A DNA stretch of 64,000 nucleotides from Polaribacter irgensii 23-P (GTDB taxonomy: Bacteria > Bacteroidota > Bacteroidia > Flavobacteriales > Flavobacteriaceae): contig NZ_CH724148.1 in NCBI RefSeq assembly GCF_000153225.1, positions 2,372,611 through 2,436,610 on the forward strand, given 5' to 3'. The notes under the pieces were generated by a model. That model had not been told where the DNA came from and searched no databases. It worked only from the letters and a program-made list of their open reading frames with translations. Shown here piece after piece: positions 16,231 through 26,925 of this stretch. The position numbers were made by a program, and so were the translations under genes. The first letter of the stretch is position 1, and the number at the start of each line of letters is the position of its first letter.

Positions 16231-17001
16231 TTATTGTAAAAATGAGGTTAATGGACTGCTTGCTTCTGCCTGATTTTTTATGGGCGCTAGTTTTGCTTCA
16301 TAAGCCATTCTACCAGCTTCTACTGCCATTTTAAAAGCGATTGCCATGGCTACAGGATTTTGAGAAACCGCAATTGCCGTATTTACCAGCACAGCATCTG
16401 CTCCTATTTCCATTGCATAAGCAGCATGTGAAGGGGCACCAATACCAGCATCTATAATTACAGGAACATTGGATTGCTCGATAATAATTTCTAAAAACTC
16501 CAGCGTCCGCAAGCCTTTGTTACTTCCAATTGGCGCTCCTAAAGGCATTACGCATTGGGTTCCTACATCTTCTAAACGCTTGCACAAAACAGGATCTGCA
16601 TGAATGTAAGGAAGTACCACAAAACCCAACTTCACAAGTTCGGCGGCCGCTTTCAAGGTTTCTATCGGATCTGGCAATAAATACCGAGGATCTGGATGTA
16701 TTTCTAATTTCACCCAATTTGTTCCCAACGCTTCCCGTGCTAAAGTCGCTGCAAACACCGCTTCTTTTGCTGTTCTTACGCCAGAGGTGTTGGGTAATAA
16801 ATTGATGCGTGGATGCTTTAAATGTGTTAAAATATCGTCTTCTGTATTGTGTAGATCGATTCTTTTCAAAGCCATGGTCACCAGTTCACTTTCAGAAGCA
16901 AGCAGGGCTTCCTGCATTTGCACTGAGGAACTAAATTTTCCAGTTCCCACAAATAACCGAGAGGTAAATTCTTTGTCTGCTATTTTTAATTTGCTGTTCA
17001 T
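16231..17001 (-). CDS. thiG: thiazole synthase ThiG
   Basis: 256 aa, normal length. A TIM-barrel enzyme joining 1-deoxyxylulose 5-phosphate, ThiS thiocarboxylate and iminoacetate into the thiazole phosphate. The Schiff-base lysine is K98 in WVKLEIHPD; phosphate-binding loops are PVIIDAGIG and [11 protein letters not shown] in the second half. N-terminal [12 protein letters not shown] is typical. Part of the - strand thiamin operon, ten bases after thiE and three before thiH. Confidence 0.97.
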   Translation of the reverse strand: MNSKLKIADKEFTSRLFVGTGKFSSSVQMQEALLASESELVTMALKRIDLHNTEDDILTHLKHPRINLLPNTSGVRTAKEAVFAATLAREALGTNWVKLEIHPDPRYLLPDPIETLKAAAELVKLGFVVLPYIHADPVLCKRLEDVGTQCVMPLGAPIGSNKGLRTLEFLEIIIEQSNVPVIIDAGIGAPSHAAYAMEIGADAVLVNTAIAVSQNPVAMAIAFKMAVEAGRMAYEAKLAPIKNQAEASSPLTSFLQ

Positions 17002-17010
17002 TTTCTTCTT

Positions 17011-17664
17011 TTAAAATTGTGTGTTCGCTGTTTTGTTTGCTTGCGCTTCCTTGCTTGAAACTGAAATCAATTTCGTAACAATTGGAATGCTTTTAAAATC
17101 TTTGGTGAGGGCTCCAGAAAATGCAATCCCATACACACCCGTGTTCACAATCTCAGGAACTGCGCTGAACTCAATGCCTCCAATAGCTATTATTGGCGTT
17201 TTTGTGTGCAATGCAGCGAGTATGCGCTTGTATCCATCCACTCCCAAAATAGGACTCAATTGCTTTTTTGTCTTGGTAAATTGATACGGACCCAAACCGA
17301 TGTAATCGACTTTTTTAGCCAGTAAATTTTCACAATCTTCCAAAGTGTTGGCGGTTCCTCCAATGATAAATTCAGAACCTAAATACCCCCGAACTTCTTG
17401 GGGGCAACAATCCTTTTTTCCCAGATGCACACCATCTGCCTGCACCTCTTTTGCAATTTTGTAATGGTCATTAACGATGAGTTTCGCTTTATAATGCTGA
17501 GTAATCCTTCTTGCCTTTTTAGCAGTCTCTAAAATACTGTTGGCATCTAAATTCTTTAAACGAAGTTGCACCCAAACAGCTCCAGAGATACAGGCCTGCT
17601 CAATGTTCTCTAAATGTTCTTCTGGCGTTTCTCCCTGCGATATGTACTGTAATTTACCGATCAT
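17011..17664 (-). CDS. thiE: thiamin phosphate synthase ThiE
   Basis: 217 aa. Motifs of the family in order: WVQLRLKN, IVNDHYKIAKEVQADGVHLG, GGTANT, DYIGLGPY-F-TKTK, and PIIAIGGI. It couples hydroxymethylpyrimidine diphosphate to thiazole phosphate to give thiamin phosphate. The pyrophosphate-binding residues in the TKTK loop are present, so this is the better candidate of the two ThiE-like proteins in the operon for the catalytic enzyme. Confidence 0.92.
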   Translation of the reverse strand: MIGKLQYISQGETPEEHLENIEQACISGAVWVQLRLKNLDANSILETAKKARRITQHYKAKLIVNDHYKIAKEVQADGVHLGKKDCCPQEVRGYLGSEFIIGGTANTLEDCENLLAKKVDYIGLGPYQFTKTKKQLSPILGVDGYKRILAALHTKTPIIAIGGIEFSAVPEIVNTGVYGIAFSGALTKDFKSIPIVTKLISVSSKEAQANKTANTQF

Positions 17665-17671
17665 GCTATTT

Positions 17672-18421
17672 CTAATTATGCGTTCCTAACAAAGAGCTAT
17701 TTGAATTTAAAAATTGTTCGGTGTAACTCTTCGCCTTCAAACACGATTTTTTTAAAGAGTTTCCCAGGGCCAAATTTGACGCTAATGCTGCAGACAACAC
17801 GCAACCACTACCGTGTTTGTCAAAAACAGTGAATCCTATTGGTGGAATATTAAATTTCGCTGTTTTACTGTGATACACTTCGTCCCATCCTTTTTTGGCG
17901 AGATTGTGCCCCCCTTTTAAATACACATTTGTTCTTTGTGAAATAAATTCAATAGTTTCTTCCATTGTTTTCTCAGGAAATAATTCTTTTATTTCTTCGT
18001 AATTGGGTGTTATAAAATCGCAGAGTAGCAATACTTTTTCAAAAACAACAAGATCTTGTGCAGCGTGAAAAACAAAACCTGCACTTGCTTTTAAAACGGG
18101 ATCTAGCACAATTTTTGCCCTTGGGTTTCTCTTTTTAACGGTCTCTAATATGGAGTGTAAAACTTCCCAAGATTGAACAATTCCTATTTTTACAACAGCA
18201 ACTGAAAAACGGTCAAAAAGTGTTTCTATTTGGTTTAAAATGCTGTGCTTCTCCATCCAAATGCATTCTTTAAACGCAATGTCGTTTTGCACCGTCACTG
18301 CTGTGCATGCTGACAAACCGTATACGCCATGTGCTTCAAATGTTTTGATGTCTGAGGTAATTCCCGCGCCACTAGAAGGATCTAAACCTGCAATTGTTAA
18401 AATGTAGGGTGCTGATTTCAA
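17672..18421 (-). CDS. thiD: hydroxymethylpyrimidine (phosphate) kinase ThiD
   Basis: 249 aa. A ribokinase-fold enzyme: TIAGLDPSSGAGITSDIKTFEAHG at the start is the substrate-binding signature, DPVLKASAGF the middle motif, and GSGCVLSAALASNLALG the C-terminal anion hole with the catalytic acid region replaced by the family's usual Cys. It phosphorylates HMP to HMP-P and then HMP-PP. It lies between the two ThiE-like genes, seven bases upstream of thiE. Confidence 0.95.
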   Translation of the reverse strand: MKSAPYILTIAGLDPSSGAGITSDIKTFEAHGVYGLSACTAVTVQNDIAFKECIWMEKHSILNQIETLFDRFSVAVVKIGIVQSWEVLHSILETVKKRNPRAKIVLDPVLKASAGFVFHAAQDLVVFEKVLLLCDFITPNYEEIKELFPEKTMEETIEFISQRTNVYLKGGHNLAKKGWDEVYHSKTAKFNIPPIGFTVFDKHGSGCVLSAALASNLALGNSLKKSCLKAKSYTEQFLNSNSSLLGTHN

Positions 18422-18433
18422 TTATTCATGAAT

Positions 18434-19075
18434 TTAATTAATACGGGTATGTCTGTTTTCAGAGAGCTGTGTGTAGTTTTGTACACATTGCTCGTATTGT
18501 TGTTGTATGCTCTTGAAACTTTCAACTGGATTTTCAGCGTACCACACGCCTCCTAAAACACCGACGCCATGAAAGCCAAGTGCGATGGTTTCTTCAAGAT
18601 TATTTGCAGTAATGCCTCCCATACCAATCATGCGTTTGTCTATCTCATGCACCTTAAAAGAACGCCCTAGGTATCCTTTTTTAGAAATGGAAGAAAAAAC
18701 GGGACTTAGAAAATGATAGTCAAAGGCAACGGTGCAATCTAAGACTTCTTTAATTTCGTGAAAAGAACTGCTGATCGTTTTGCCTTTCTTTTGCAAATCA
18801 AGAAAAAGTTGCGGTCCCTTAGTAAGTACATCAGCTCTTTTTTTCGCTGTAAAATGCAATCCTTTTAAATTGTAATCTTGCAGCAACTCGTGACAGTGGT
18901 GCAAGAGAATTCTATGGTGATATTCTGGCGGTATTTTGTCTAAAAAGGCGCAGTGCTCTTGTTGGTTTTTTGCTGGTTTTCTCAAGTGATAACAAGACAA
19001 TCCTTCTTTAAATAACTGTGTGAGGATTTCAATTTCACCAACAATATCTTTTTCAGGTGCTAATAAAATGAGCAT
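18434..19075 (-). CDS. ThiE/TenI-like protein
   Basis: 213 aa, TIM-barrel fold of the ThiE/TenI family: CYHLRKPAKNQQEH, GLHFTAKKRAD, DYHFLSPVFSSISKKGY and GMGGITANNLEETIALGFHGVGVLGGVW. The TK-rich pyrophosphate loop of true ThiE is replaced by SPVFSSISKKGY, so it may be a TenI-type thiazole tautomerase rather than a second synthase. Its conserved place between thiC and thiD fits a helper in the thiazole branch. It follows thiC after a 150-base spacer that contains a strong hairpin. Confidence 0.85.
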   Translation of the reverse strand: MLILLAPEKDIVGEIEILTQLFKEGLSCYHLRKPAKNQQEHCAFLDKIPPEYHHRILLHHCHELLQDYNLKGLHFTAKKRADVLTKGPQLFLDLQKKGKTISSSFHEIKEVLDCTVAFDYHFLSPVFSSISKKGYLGRSFKVHEIDKRMIGMGGITANNLEETIALGFHGVGVLGGVWYAENPVESFKSIQQQYEQCVQNYTQLSENRHTRIN

Positions 19076-19184
19076 TCTTATTCAATTTTATTCGGTTAAA
19101 GTAGATCGGATCGCGTTTACTATGAGTTAGGGATTGTATGGACATCCTTTTGCGTTTTTAGCAAAAGATAGAAAGGAAAGCCCG

Positions 19185-19210
19185 CCCACGCTTTTTTTTC
19201 AAAGCGTGGG
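19185..19210. repeat. 10-bp hairpin between thiC and the TenI-like gene
   Basis: CCCACGCTTT (19185-19194) and AAAGCGTGGG (19201-19210) are exact reverse complements with a 6-nt loop; GGAA/TTCC outside extend it with bulges. In the - strand transcript no T-run follows, so it is not a simple terminator. It would stabilise the upstream thiC mRNA end or mark a processing site, giving different levels of ThiC and the later proteins. Confidence 0.5.
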
Positions 19211-19225
19211 AACTTCCTAAAAATT

Positions 19226-21097
<1,872 letters not shown>

Positions 21098-21134
21098 TCA
21101 ATTAAATAGTTAACTACTTTAAATGTCTAATTAT

Positions 21135-21338
21135 TTAGCCTCCTTGTGTGGATGTAATAATTAGCAGTTCATCACTATTTTGAAGTACTCTAAAAGACCA
21201 ATCTGCTTTCTTTACAACGCTGCTATTGACAGCAATGGCGATGCCATTCGTGTTTATATTAATAAAACGCACGAGTGCTGCTACCGTTAAAGTTTCTGAA
21301 AATTGATGGATTTCTTGGTTTACTTTTATAGTAATCAT
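21135..21338 (-). CDS. thiS: sulfur carrier protein ThiS
   Basis: 67 aa, ubiquitin-like, ending in the required Gly-Gly (ITSTQGG). ThiF adenylates this end, and it then becomes the thiocarboxylate that gives sulfur to ThiG. First gene of the operon, about 60 bases below the riboswitch. Length and C-terminus are exactly as expected. Confidence 0.95.
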   Translation of the reverse strand: MITIKVNQEIHQFSETLTVAALVRFININTNGIAIAVNSSVVKKADWSFRVLQNSDELLIITSTQGG

Positions 21339-21398
21339 ATTTATAAAATATTACTGTAAACCGGAGAGATGTAGTTTTTTAAAATACTAGATCTAAGC

Positions 21399-21478
21399 AA
21401 CTTTTTCCTACGTTGGTCTTAACCAAATCAGGTTCTAAGGATTTTTCTCAAACTAAATTAATAGCTACTCCTAAAGTT
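21399..21478 (-). ncRNA. TPP riboswitch (THI element)
   Basis: On the - strand the sequence contains TTGAGA, then GAACCTGATTTGGTTAAGACCAACGTAGGA in two parts, matching the conserved CUGAGA...ACCUGAU..GGUUAAUACC.GCGUAGGGA core. Outer arms AACTTT and AAAGTT can form P1. It precedes thiS by about 60 bases. With thiamin diphosphate bound it would lower expression of the whole thi operon, probably by hiding the ribosome site, because no clear terminator follows. Confidence 0.9.
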
Positions 21479-21486
21479 TACTTTGT

Positions 21487-21515
21487 AAATGTACGCGATA
21501 ATTTAGTGAAACAAG
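21487..21515 (-). promoter_or_regulatory. promoter of the thiamin operon
   Basis: On the - strand TTG, 18 bases, then TACATTT, close to the Bacteroidetes TTTG-N19-TAnnTTTG pattern. It ends just before the riboswitch begins, the right distance for a transcript starting at the riboswitch's 5' arm. Confidence 0.55.
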
Positions 21516-21529
21516 AAGAATAAAAAGAA

Positions 21530-21814
21530 TTATTTTAGGTCGTCTCTAAAAGAAGAAGGTAAGATATCGGGAAGTAATTTGATTAGTAATGGCAACAACA
21601 AGGCACCCCCGGGAAGCATGAATACTGCCAACGCAGGAATGGCTTTGCAGATGTCCAACAGCTGCATCTTTACTTTTACCTTTTCCTCTTCGTTTAATGG
21701 GGTGTGCGTAGACTTTCGCAATAAAAAGAGTGCTTCCTTACTTTCAGACAACTCTTGATACAATCGCAGCTTATTTTTATGAAGCAACAATTTAATTTCC
21801 TCGATGGTTTGCAT
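21530..21814 (-). CDS. short LETM1-like protein
   Basis: 94 aa. The C-terminal half (AIPALAVFMLPGGALLLPLLIKLLPDILPSSF in two overlapping parts) matches the ribosome-binding-like core of LETM1 proteins, where PF..LLP...K.FP..LPS.F is the hallmark. The N-terminal half is a charged helix. LETM1 in mitochondria is an inner-membrane cation/proton exchange factor. In Bacteroidetes short LETM1-related proteins lack a known role. It overlaps the upstream proline dehydrogenase by one base, so the two are made together. Confidence 0.6.
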   Translation of the reverse strand: MQTIEEIKLLLHKNKLRLYQELSESKEALFLLRKSTHTPLNEEEKVKVKMQLLDICKAIPALAVFMLPGGALLLPLLIKLLPDILPSSFRDDLK

Positions 21815-22974
21815 TACTGTTTTCTGCGGGTGCGTTCTTCACTGATTAAATCCAACTCTCTACTGGTCTGTCCTGCAACAGAAGTATTTTCTTCTGCTCT
21901 TCGGATTAAATAGGGCATCACGTCTTTTACCGGTCCAAAAGGAAGGTATTTTGCCACATTGTACCCTGCATTGGAAAGATTGAAACTGATATTGTCGCTC
22001 ATGCCAAACAATTGCCCAAACCACAAGTTTTTATCTTTCTTCTCAATTCCATATTTTTTTGCCCAATCCATAATTAGATAGGTACTGTGCTCATTGTGCG
22101 TTCCTGCAAACAAGGCCATGTTCGGACGGTCCATCATATACAGCGATGCGGCGTCAAAATTTTCATCTGTTGCGCGCTTGTCGATACAAATTGGAGATTC
22201 GTAGCCTTTTTCTTCTGCACGTGCACGCTCTTTTTCCATATACGCACCCCGCACTACTTTCATCCCAATAAAAAAACCTTTTTTCAAGGCCCTTTCATTC
22301 AGCGCTTTTAAATAGTCTAGTCGGTCGTGTCGGTACATTTGTAACGTATTGAAAACAAGCGGTCGCTCTTGATTGTACCGCTCCATTAGATCCTCAATTA
22401 CATCATCTGCAGCGTCTTGCATCCAGCTTTCTTCACCATCAATCAACAGCGGGAACCCTTTTTCATAAGCCGCTTTTCCAATGGTATCAAAACGCGCTAC
22501 TACACGCTGCCATTCTACTTCTTCTGCCGCTGTTAAAACTTCTTTTTCTGTAATTTTCTGAAACAGCGCAAAACGTCCCAGTCCCGTGGGCTTAAATACA
22601 GCAAAAGGAATGGCTTTGTTTACTTTTCCGAAATCAATCACTTTCAACACCTTTGCCAAAGTTTCATCAAACTCACTTTCCGCCTCTTTTCCTTCTACAG
22701 AATAGTCTAAAACAGAGGAAACACCTTTGGAGTACATTTTATCGATGCTGGGAACGCAGTCTTCTTCTGTCACCCCACCACAAAAATGATTAAATACAGT
22801 GGCACGAATGATTCCTTCTACAGGTAAATTTGCTTTCAAGGCAAAATTCGTAATGGCAGATCCAATTCTTACCAGTGCTTGGTTTTGGATCATTCTATAT
22901 AAAAAATTAGCTCTTAATAACTCAGCATTCGATTTGAGAGAAAAAGCGACTTCGGTATTGTCAAAAAGCTTCAT
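21814..22974 (-). CDS. proline dehydrogenase
   Basis: 386 aa, one-domain enzyme (not fused to P5C dehydrogenase). FAD-dependent TIM barrel of the PRODH family with GxxK-type VVRGAYMEKER, the YMMDRPNMALFAGTHNEHS region and LFGMSDNISFNL near the C-terminus. It oxidises proline to pyrroline-5-carboxylate and passes electrons to quinone at the membrane. The single-domain form and length fit Bacteroidetes. Divergent from aroB, with a -7 element 20 bases before its start. Confidence 0.95.
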   Translation of the reverse strand: MKLFDNTEVAFSLKSNAELLRANFLYRMIQNQALVRIGSAITNFALKANLPVEGIIRATVFNHFCGGVTEEDCVPSIDKMYSKGVSSVLDYSVEGKEAESEFDETLAKVLKVIDFGKVNKAIPFAVFKPTGLGRFALFQKITEKEVLTAAEEVEWQRVVARFDTIGKAAYEKGFPLLIDGEESWMQDAADDVIEDLMERYNQERPLVFNTLQMYRHDRLDYLKALNERALKKGFFIGMKVVRGAYMEKERARAEEKGYESPICIDKRATDENFDAASLYMMDRPNMALFAGTHNEHSTYLIMDWAKKYGIEKKDKNLWFGQLFGMSDNISFNLSNAGYNVAKYLPFGPVKDVMPYLIRRAEENTSVAGQTSRELDLISEERTRRKQ

Positions 22975-22995
22975 TCAACGGTAAAATTTATATTA

Positions 22996-23003
22996 CAAAT
23001 ATA
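22996..23003 (-). promoter_or_regulatory. -7 element of the proline dehydrogenase promoter
   Basis: TATATTTG on the - strand, an exact TAnnTTTG match, about 22 bases before the start codon. No -33 TTTG is seen. Confidence 0.4.
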
Positions 23004-23063
23004 CCTTAGAATTATAAATAATTCGATAAATTATTTTTAATTTGCATCACTAAGAAACACCTT

Positions 23064-24122
23064 ATGAATTCCATACAAGCCGCTAGCTATCCTGTTCATT
23101 TTCAAGACAAAGCATATGTAGAATTGTCCAATCTCATTTCTGAAAATAACTATTCCATGCTCTTTATTCTAGTCGATGAGCATACTCTGGAAGACTGTTA
23201 TCCGAAATTTATTCCAAATTTAAAAACCGACAAGCAAATTGAGGTCATAGAAATCGAATCTGGAGAAATCAACAAAAATTTAGAAACTTGTATTGGTGTT
23301 TGGAATGTCATCACAGAGTTGGGAGGCGATCGCAAAAGTTTACTCATTACACTCGGTGGTGGAGTGATCACGGATCTCGGCGGATTTGTAGCTTCTTGTT
23401 TCAAACGTGGAATTGATTTTGTAAACATTCCCACGACCTTACTTTCGATGGTAGATGCGTCTGTTGGCGGAAAGACAGGTGTAGATTTGGGAGTATTAAA
23501 AAACCAAATTGGCGTATTTGCAAATCCAGAAATGGTTGTGGTAGACCCAGAATATCTCGCTACCGTTCCCGAACGGGAAATGAAATCTGGAATGGCAGAA
23601 ATTATCAAATACGGCATCACTTATGATCTTGCGTTACTGCACGAAATAAGAGATTATAAATACCTAAACCTACACCATTTAATCACAAGGTCTATTGCCA
23701 TAAAAAATGAAGTAGTCCTGCAAGATCCCAAAGAAAAAAATATTCGAAAAATATTAAATTTTGGACATACGCTAGGACATGCTATTGAGTCTTTTTATTT
23801 AGAATCTGCAGACAAAGAAAACCTTACGCATGGAGAAGCTATTGCCATAGGAATGGTCTGTGAGAGTTTCATATCGGCAGAAATACTTGGATTTCCATCT
23901 GCCAATGTTACAGAAATTAAAAATATAATCTCAGACATGTATCCAAGAATAAAGCTGCAAAAAGCAGACTTTCCCAGTATTATGGCGCTGCTAAAACACG
24001 ACAAAAAGAATACCAACGGACAGGTGAATTTTGTACTACTCAATGCCTATGAAGACTGCAAGCTAGACTGCATCGTTTCTGATGCGTTGATCATTGCAAG
24101 CATGGAATATTACAACGAGTAA
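23064..24122 (+). CDS. aroB: 3-dehydroquinate synthase
   Basis: 352 aa. NAD-binding GGGVITDLGGFVAS near residue 98, then RGIDFVNIPTTLLSMVDASVGGKTG, KYGITYD, and the metal-site segments GHTLGHAIES and HGEAIAIGM. It makes 3-dehydroquinate from DAHP, the second step of the shikimate pathway, with NAD and a divalent metal. Stand-alone gene, divergent from proline dehydrogenase. Confidence 0.97.
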   Translation: MNSIQAASYPVHFQDKAYVELSNLISENNYSMLFILVDEHTLEDCYPKFIPNLKTDKQIEVIEIESGEINKNLETCIGVWNVITELGGDRKSLLITLGGGVITDLGGFVASCFKRGIDFVNIPTTLLSMVDASVGGKTGVDLGVLKNQIGVFANPEMVVVDPEYLATVPEREMKSGMAEIIKYGITYDLALLHEIRDYKYLNLHHLITRSIAIKNEVVLQDPKEKNIRKILNFGHTLGHAIESFYLESADKENLTHGEAIAIGMVCESFISAEILGFPSANVTEIKNIISDMYPRIKLQKADFPSIMALLKHDKKNTNGQVNFVLLNAYEDCKLDCIVSDALIIASMEYYNE

Positions 24123-24220
24123 GGCATGCTTCTGTTACGCTAAAGCCCATCTGCTGGCACGTCCATTTAATAGACTAAAGTTCACAATAATTTTTGCTGT
24201 TTGTCTAAAACCGTAAAGTG

Positions 24221-24244
24221 TCCACTCAATACGCGCTGAGTGGA
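24221..24244. repeat. inverted repeat between convergent genes
   Basis: TCCACTCA (24221-24228) and TGAGTGGA (24237-24244) are exact reverse complements. It sits between the ends of aroB (+) and the receptor gene (-) and may slow readthrough from both sides, though no T-run is attached. Confidence 0.4.
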
Positions 24245-24253
24245 TCGCACCAT

Positions 24254-26776
24254 TTAAAATTCTTTCTTTCCAAATTCACTGTCGATAAACTTCGAAGCAT
24301 TTTTCCGAGCATTAAAATTGTAGGAAAGGTTTAAAGAAACCACATCCACTTCATATACATAGTTTGTCGTTGTAAAAAACTGCTGCGCTCTTGCGGTTGA
24401 AATCCGCTGCTCATTCGACTTTAACAGACCCATGTCTATATTTTGCCATTGCAATGTTGCTGTGAGCCTGTCATCCATAAACTTTTTGCGAAACGTAAGA
24501 TTTGGCGAGTAAAAACGAGAGTCTTCCCCCATGGCAGTATTGGCAGCAGACACATAATTAAAAGTACCCTGCAAAGAAGCGTTCTCCCATAAATCTACAG
24601 TGGTATTCAAGTTTATAGAATATACCGTGGCATTAGAAGCAATGGCATAGGTTCTTGCAACCCCATCTCGATGTTTGAAGTTCAGCGTCCCTTCAATTCC
24701 GTAATTGTACAAATTCATTCCGATGATATGCGTCCAGTTTTTAGAAGGTTTTACGGTTGCCCCCAACTCAATACCAACGGTATTGCTGCGCCCTACATTT
24801 GAATACACCCGGTTTAAAATCGTATCAATAATAGCTCCATTACTTTCATAAGCCAAAGTATTTACTCGGTTGATTGCATTTTTTACATGCCTAAAATAAG
24901 CCGTTGCATAGATGGCGTTGCCACCTTTTAAATTTTTAGTTACGCCCAGTTCTATCAAGTCAATAAATTCAGGACGTAAGGTATTGTCTCCTTGCTCAAA
25001 AACTTCAGAATGCTCGCGTTCTGCAAAACTATTCATTTTTAAAGTCGTGGTGCGGACCACTCTTTTACTATACGCTGTTTTGATATTTGTGTTTTCACTG
25101 AGCTGGTATTGTAGCGAAGCGGATGGAAACAACTTTAAAAAGTCATAATAGTAAATGTTTTCCACAGTTTCACTCTTTAGGGCTTCTGTGTAGTCCCTGT
25201 TCATGGACTCTAATCGCACTCCTGCAGCATAATTCCACTTCTTTTTAGCTCCAGTCAATTGTACATATCCCGAATGAATTTTTCTTTTCAAACGCACAGC
25301 ACTCGAAAATTCAGGAACTTGCACTCCATCTCTTTCATAGATAAAAGTACCAGTATGGTCTAAGTCTCGGTATTGATAGCCCGTTTCTAAAAGACCAAAA
25401 GAAAAAGGTTTCCATTGGTAATCAATCGTAAAACGCGTGCCATACAACGGATTGTCATTGGTGTTGAATTCTTTTTGGTATACTATGGCATTGTTGGGAA
25501 ATCCTAAGTTATCATTCTCAGTAGGACCTCCTAAAAAGGTGTATTCGTAAAGTATGGCAGTCGTAATTTTTGAAGTATTATTAAAGGTATGCGCATAATC
25601 GAAACTTCCCAAAGCAAAATCTCCTTTTCGAATTCTTAAATTGTGATTGTAATAGGCGAAGGTATATTGCCGCTCGGCCGAACCTGTGATGGGAACGGCG
25701 TGGTTGTCGTAATAAACAATATCTGCCAAGCGCTCTTTGCTGCGTTTTCCAGCGAAAAACCCCATCGAAAATGCGTTTGCTTTATTTGGGGTATATGCGG
25801 CTGTAAAACGCCCATTATAGGTTACTTCATCAAAGCTTCGCTCTCCATCAGAAGGTAAAAATGTTGTTTTATTTTCAGGTGCATTGATAATAAAAAGGTC
25901 CCCTTCTCTTCTCCCCGCTTTGTCATTTCTTTGGTAACTTACGCCTGCAGAAAGATTCCACTGCGCTGTTCTTTTGTTTACCGTAGCATCGATACCGTAT
26001 CTTTGCGAAGCTACTTTGGTGTCATAGCTCTCGATGGATGGCATTCCTCCACGAACATTTACCTGCGCAAAAGTGCCGTTAATAGCCCCTTTTTTAGTAA
26101 TAATATTCAAAATACCCCCTTTTCCTTCGGGATCGTATTTTGCTGAAGGTGCAGTAATCAATTCTACACGCTCTAAAGCATTTGCTGGCAACTGAGCTAA
26201 AATAGTGCTGGCTGTTCCTTGCGTTGGTTTTCCGTTGATTAAAACGGCAAAACCTTGACTTCCACGAACCCGAAGCGTTCCCGAACCATCCATGCTCACA
26301 GATGGCAGATTCTTGACAACATCCATAGCATTTCCCCCTACCGTACTTTGGTATGCTTTGGCATCAAAAACTTGGCGATCAATTTTATGCGAAACTGCAG
26401 GTCTCTCTGCCGTAATTGTCACCTCGCTTAATTGACTTTCACCACCTAATTGCAACGGTAAAACACCAAAATCTTGGGGATTCCCATTGCGCACTATTAC
26501 AATAGAAGGAACACTGTATTTTTGGTATCCTAAAAAAGAGGCCTCTAAATAATAATTTCCCGATTTGAGATTTGAAATGGAAAAAAAACCCTCTTTATCC
26601 GTGACAACTCCCGCTATTAATTTTTTACTGGCCTGCCCATAGATTGCAACACTGGCATATTCTAAAGGATATTGGTCCTGCGCATCTACTACAATTCCCG
26701 TTAGTTGCGCGCTTGCACTTTGCGTGCTTGCGAAAAAAAAGGAAAGACAAATAAAAGGGACTATAAAAGTTTTCAT
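24254..26776 (-). CDS. outer-membrane beta-barrel receptor (TonB-dependent type)
   Basis: About 840 aa from the ATG chosen here; an upstream GTG at 26803 would add nine residues, but the ATG sits at a typical signal peptide (KTFIVPFICLSFFFAS...SASA) behind an A-rich leader. Order: signal peptide, CarboxypepD_reg-like fold (about 25-110), plug domain with VVKNLPSVSMDGSGTLRVRG and GFAVLINGKPTQG, then a large beta-barrel of the OMP_b-brl_3 type. No SusD partner lies next to it, so it is not a SusC/D polysaccharide system. It probably imports an unknown nutrient or takes part in surface signalling. Single unit. Confidence 0.88.
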   Translation of the reverse strand: MKTFIVPFICLSFFFASTQSASAQLTGIVVDAQDQYPLEYASVAIYGQASKKLIAGVVTDKEGFFSISNLKSGNYYLEASFLGYQKYSVPSIVIVRNGNPQDFGVLPLQLGGESQLSEVTITAERPAVSHKIDRQVFDAKAYQSTVGGNAMDVVKNLPSVSMDGSGTLRVRGSQGFAVLINGKPTQGTASTILAQLPANALERVELITAPSAKYDPEGKGGILNIITKKGAINGTFAQVNVRGGMPSIESYDTKVASQRYGIDATVNKRTAQWNLSAGVSYQRNDKAGRREGDLFIINAPENKTTFLPSDGERSFDEVTYNGRFTAAYTPNKANAFSMGFFAGKRSKERLADIVYYDNHAVPITGSAERQYTFAYYNHNLRIRKGDFALGSFDYAHTFNNTSKITTAILYEYTFLGGPTENDNLGFPNNAIVYQKEFNTNDNPLYGTRFTIDYQWKPFSFGLLETGYQYRDLDHTGTFIYERDGVQVPEFSSAVRLKRKIHSGYVQLTGAKKKWNYAAGVRLESMNRDYTEALKSETVENIYYYDFLKLFPSASLQYQLSENTNIKTAYSKRVVRTTTLKMNSFAEREHSEVFEQGDNTLRPEFIDLIELGVTKNLKGGNAIYATAYFRHVKNAINRVNTLAYESNGAIIDTILNRVYSNVGRSNTVGIELGATVKPSKNWTHIIGMNLYNYGIEGTLNFKHRDGVARTYAIASNATVYSINLNTTVDLWENASLQGTFNYVSAANTAMGEDSRFYSPNLTFRKKFMDDRLTATLQWQNIDMGLLKSNEQRISTARAQQFFTTTNYVYEVDVVSLNLSYNFNARKNASKFIDSEFGKKEF

Positions 26777-26870
26777 ATTTTTAATTTTCTTACTAAATAA
26801 CACTCAAAGAAAGTGAAAATTTAGCATTTACTTTTACATTTTTAGCATACTAACGAAAAGCTATTCGTAT

Positions 26871-26912
26871 AAAAAAAGCCCTCTCAATATTTTGAGAGGG
26901 CTTTTTTTTTTA
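26871..26912. terminator. strong bidirectional terminator
   Basis: GCCCTCTCAA-TATT-TTGAGAGGGC (26878-26901), a perfect 10-bp stem, with seven As before it and eleven Ts after it. It ends the cold-shock gene on the - strand and could also stop + strand transcripts. Confidence 0.95.
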
Positions 26913-26925
26913 AAAACTAACTAAA

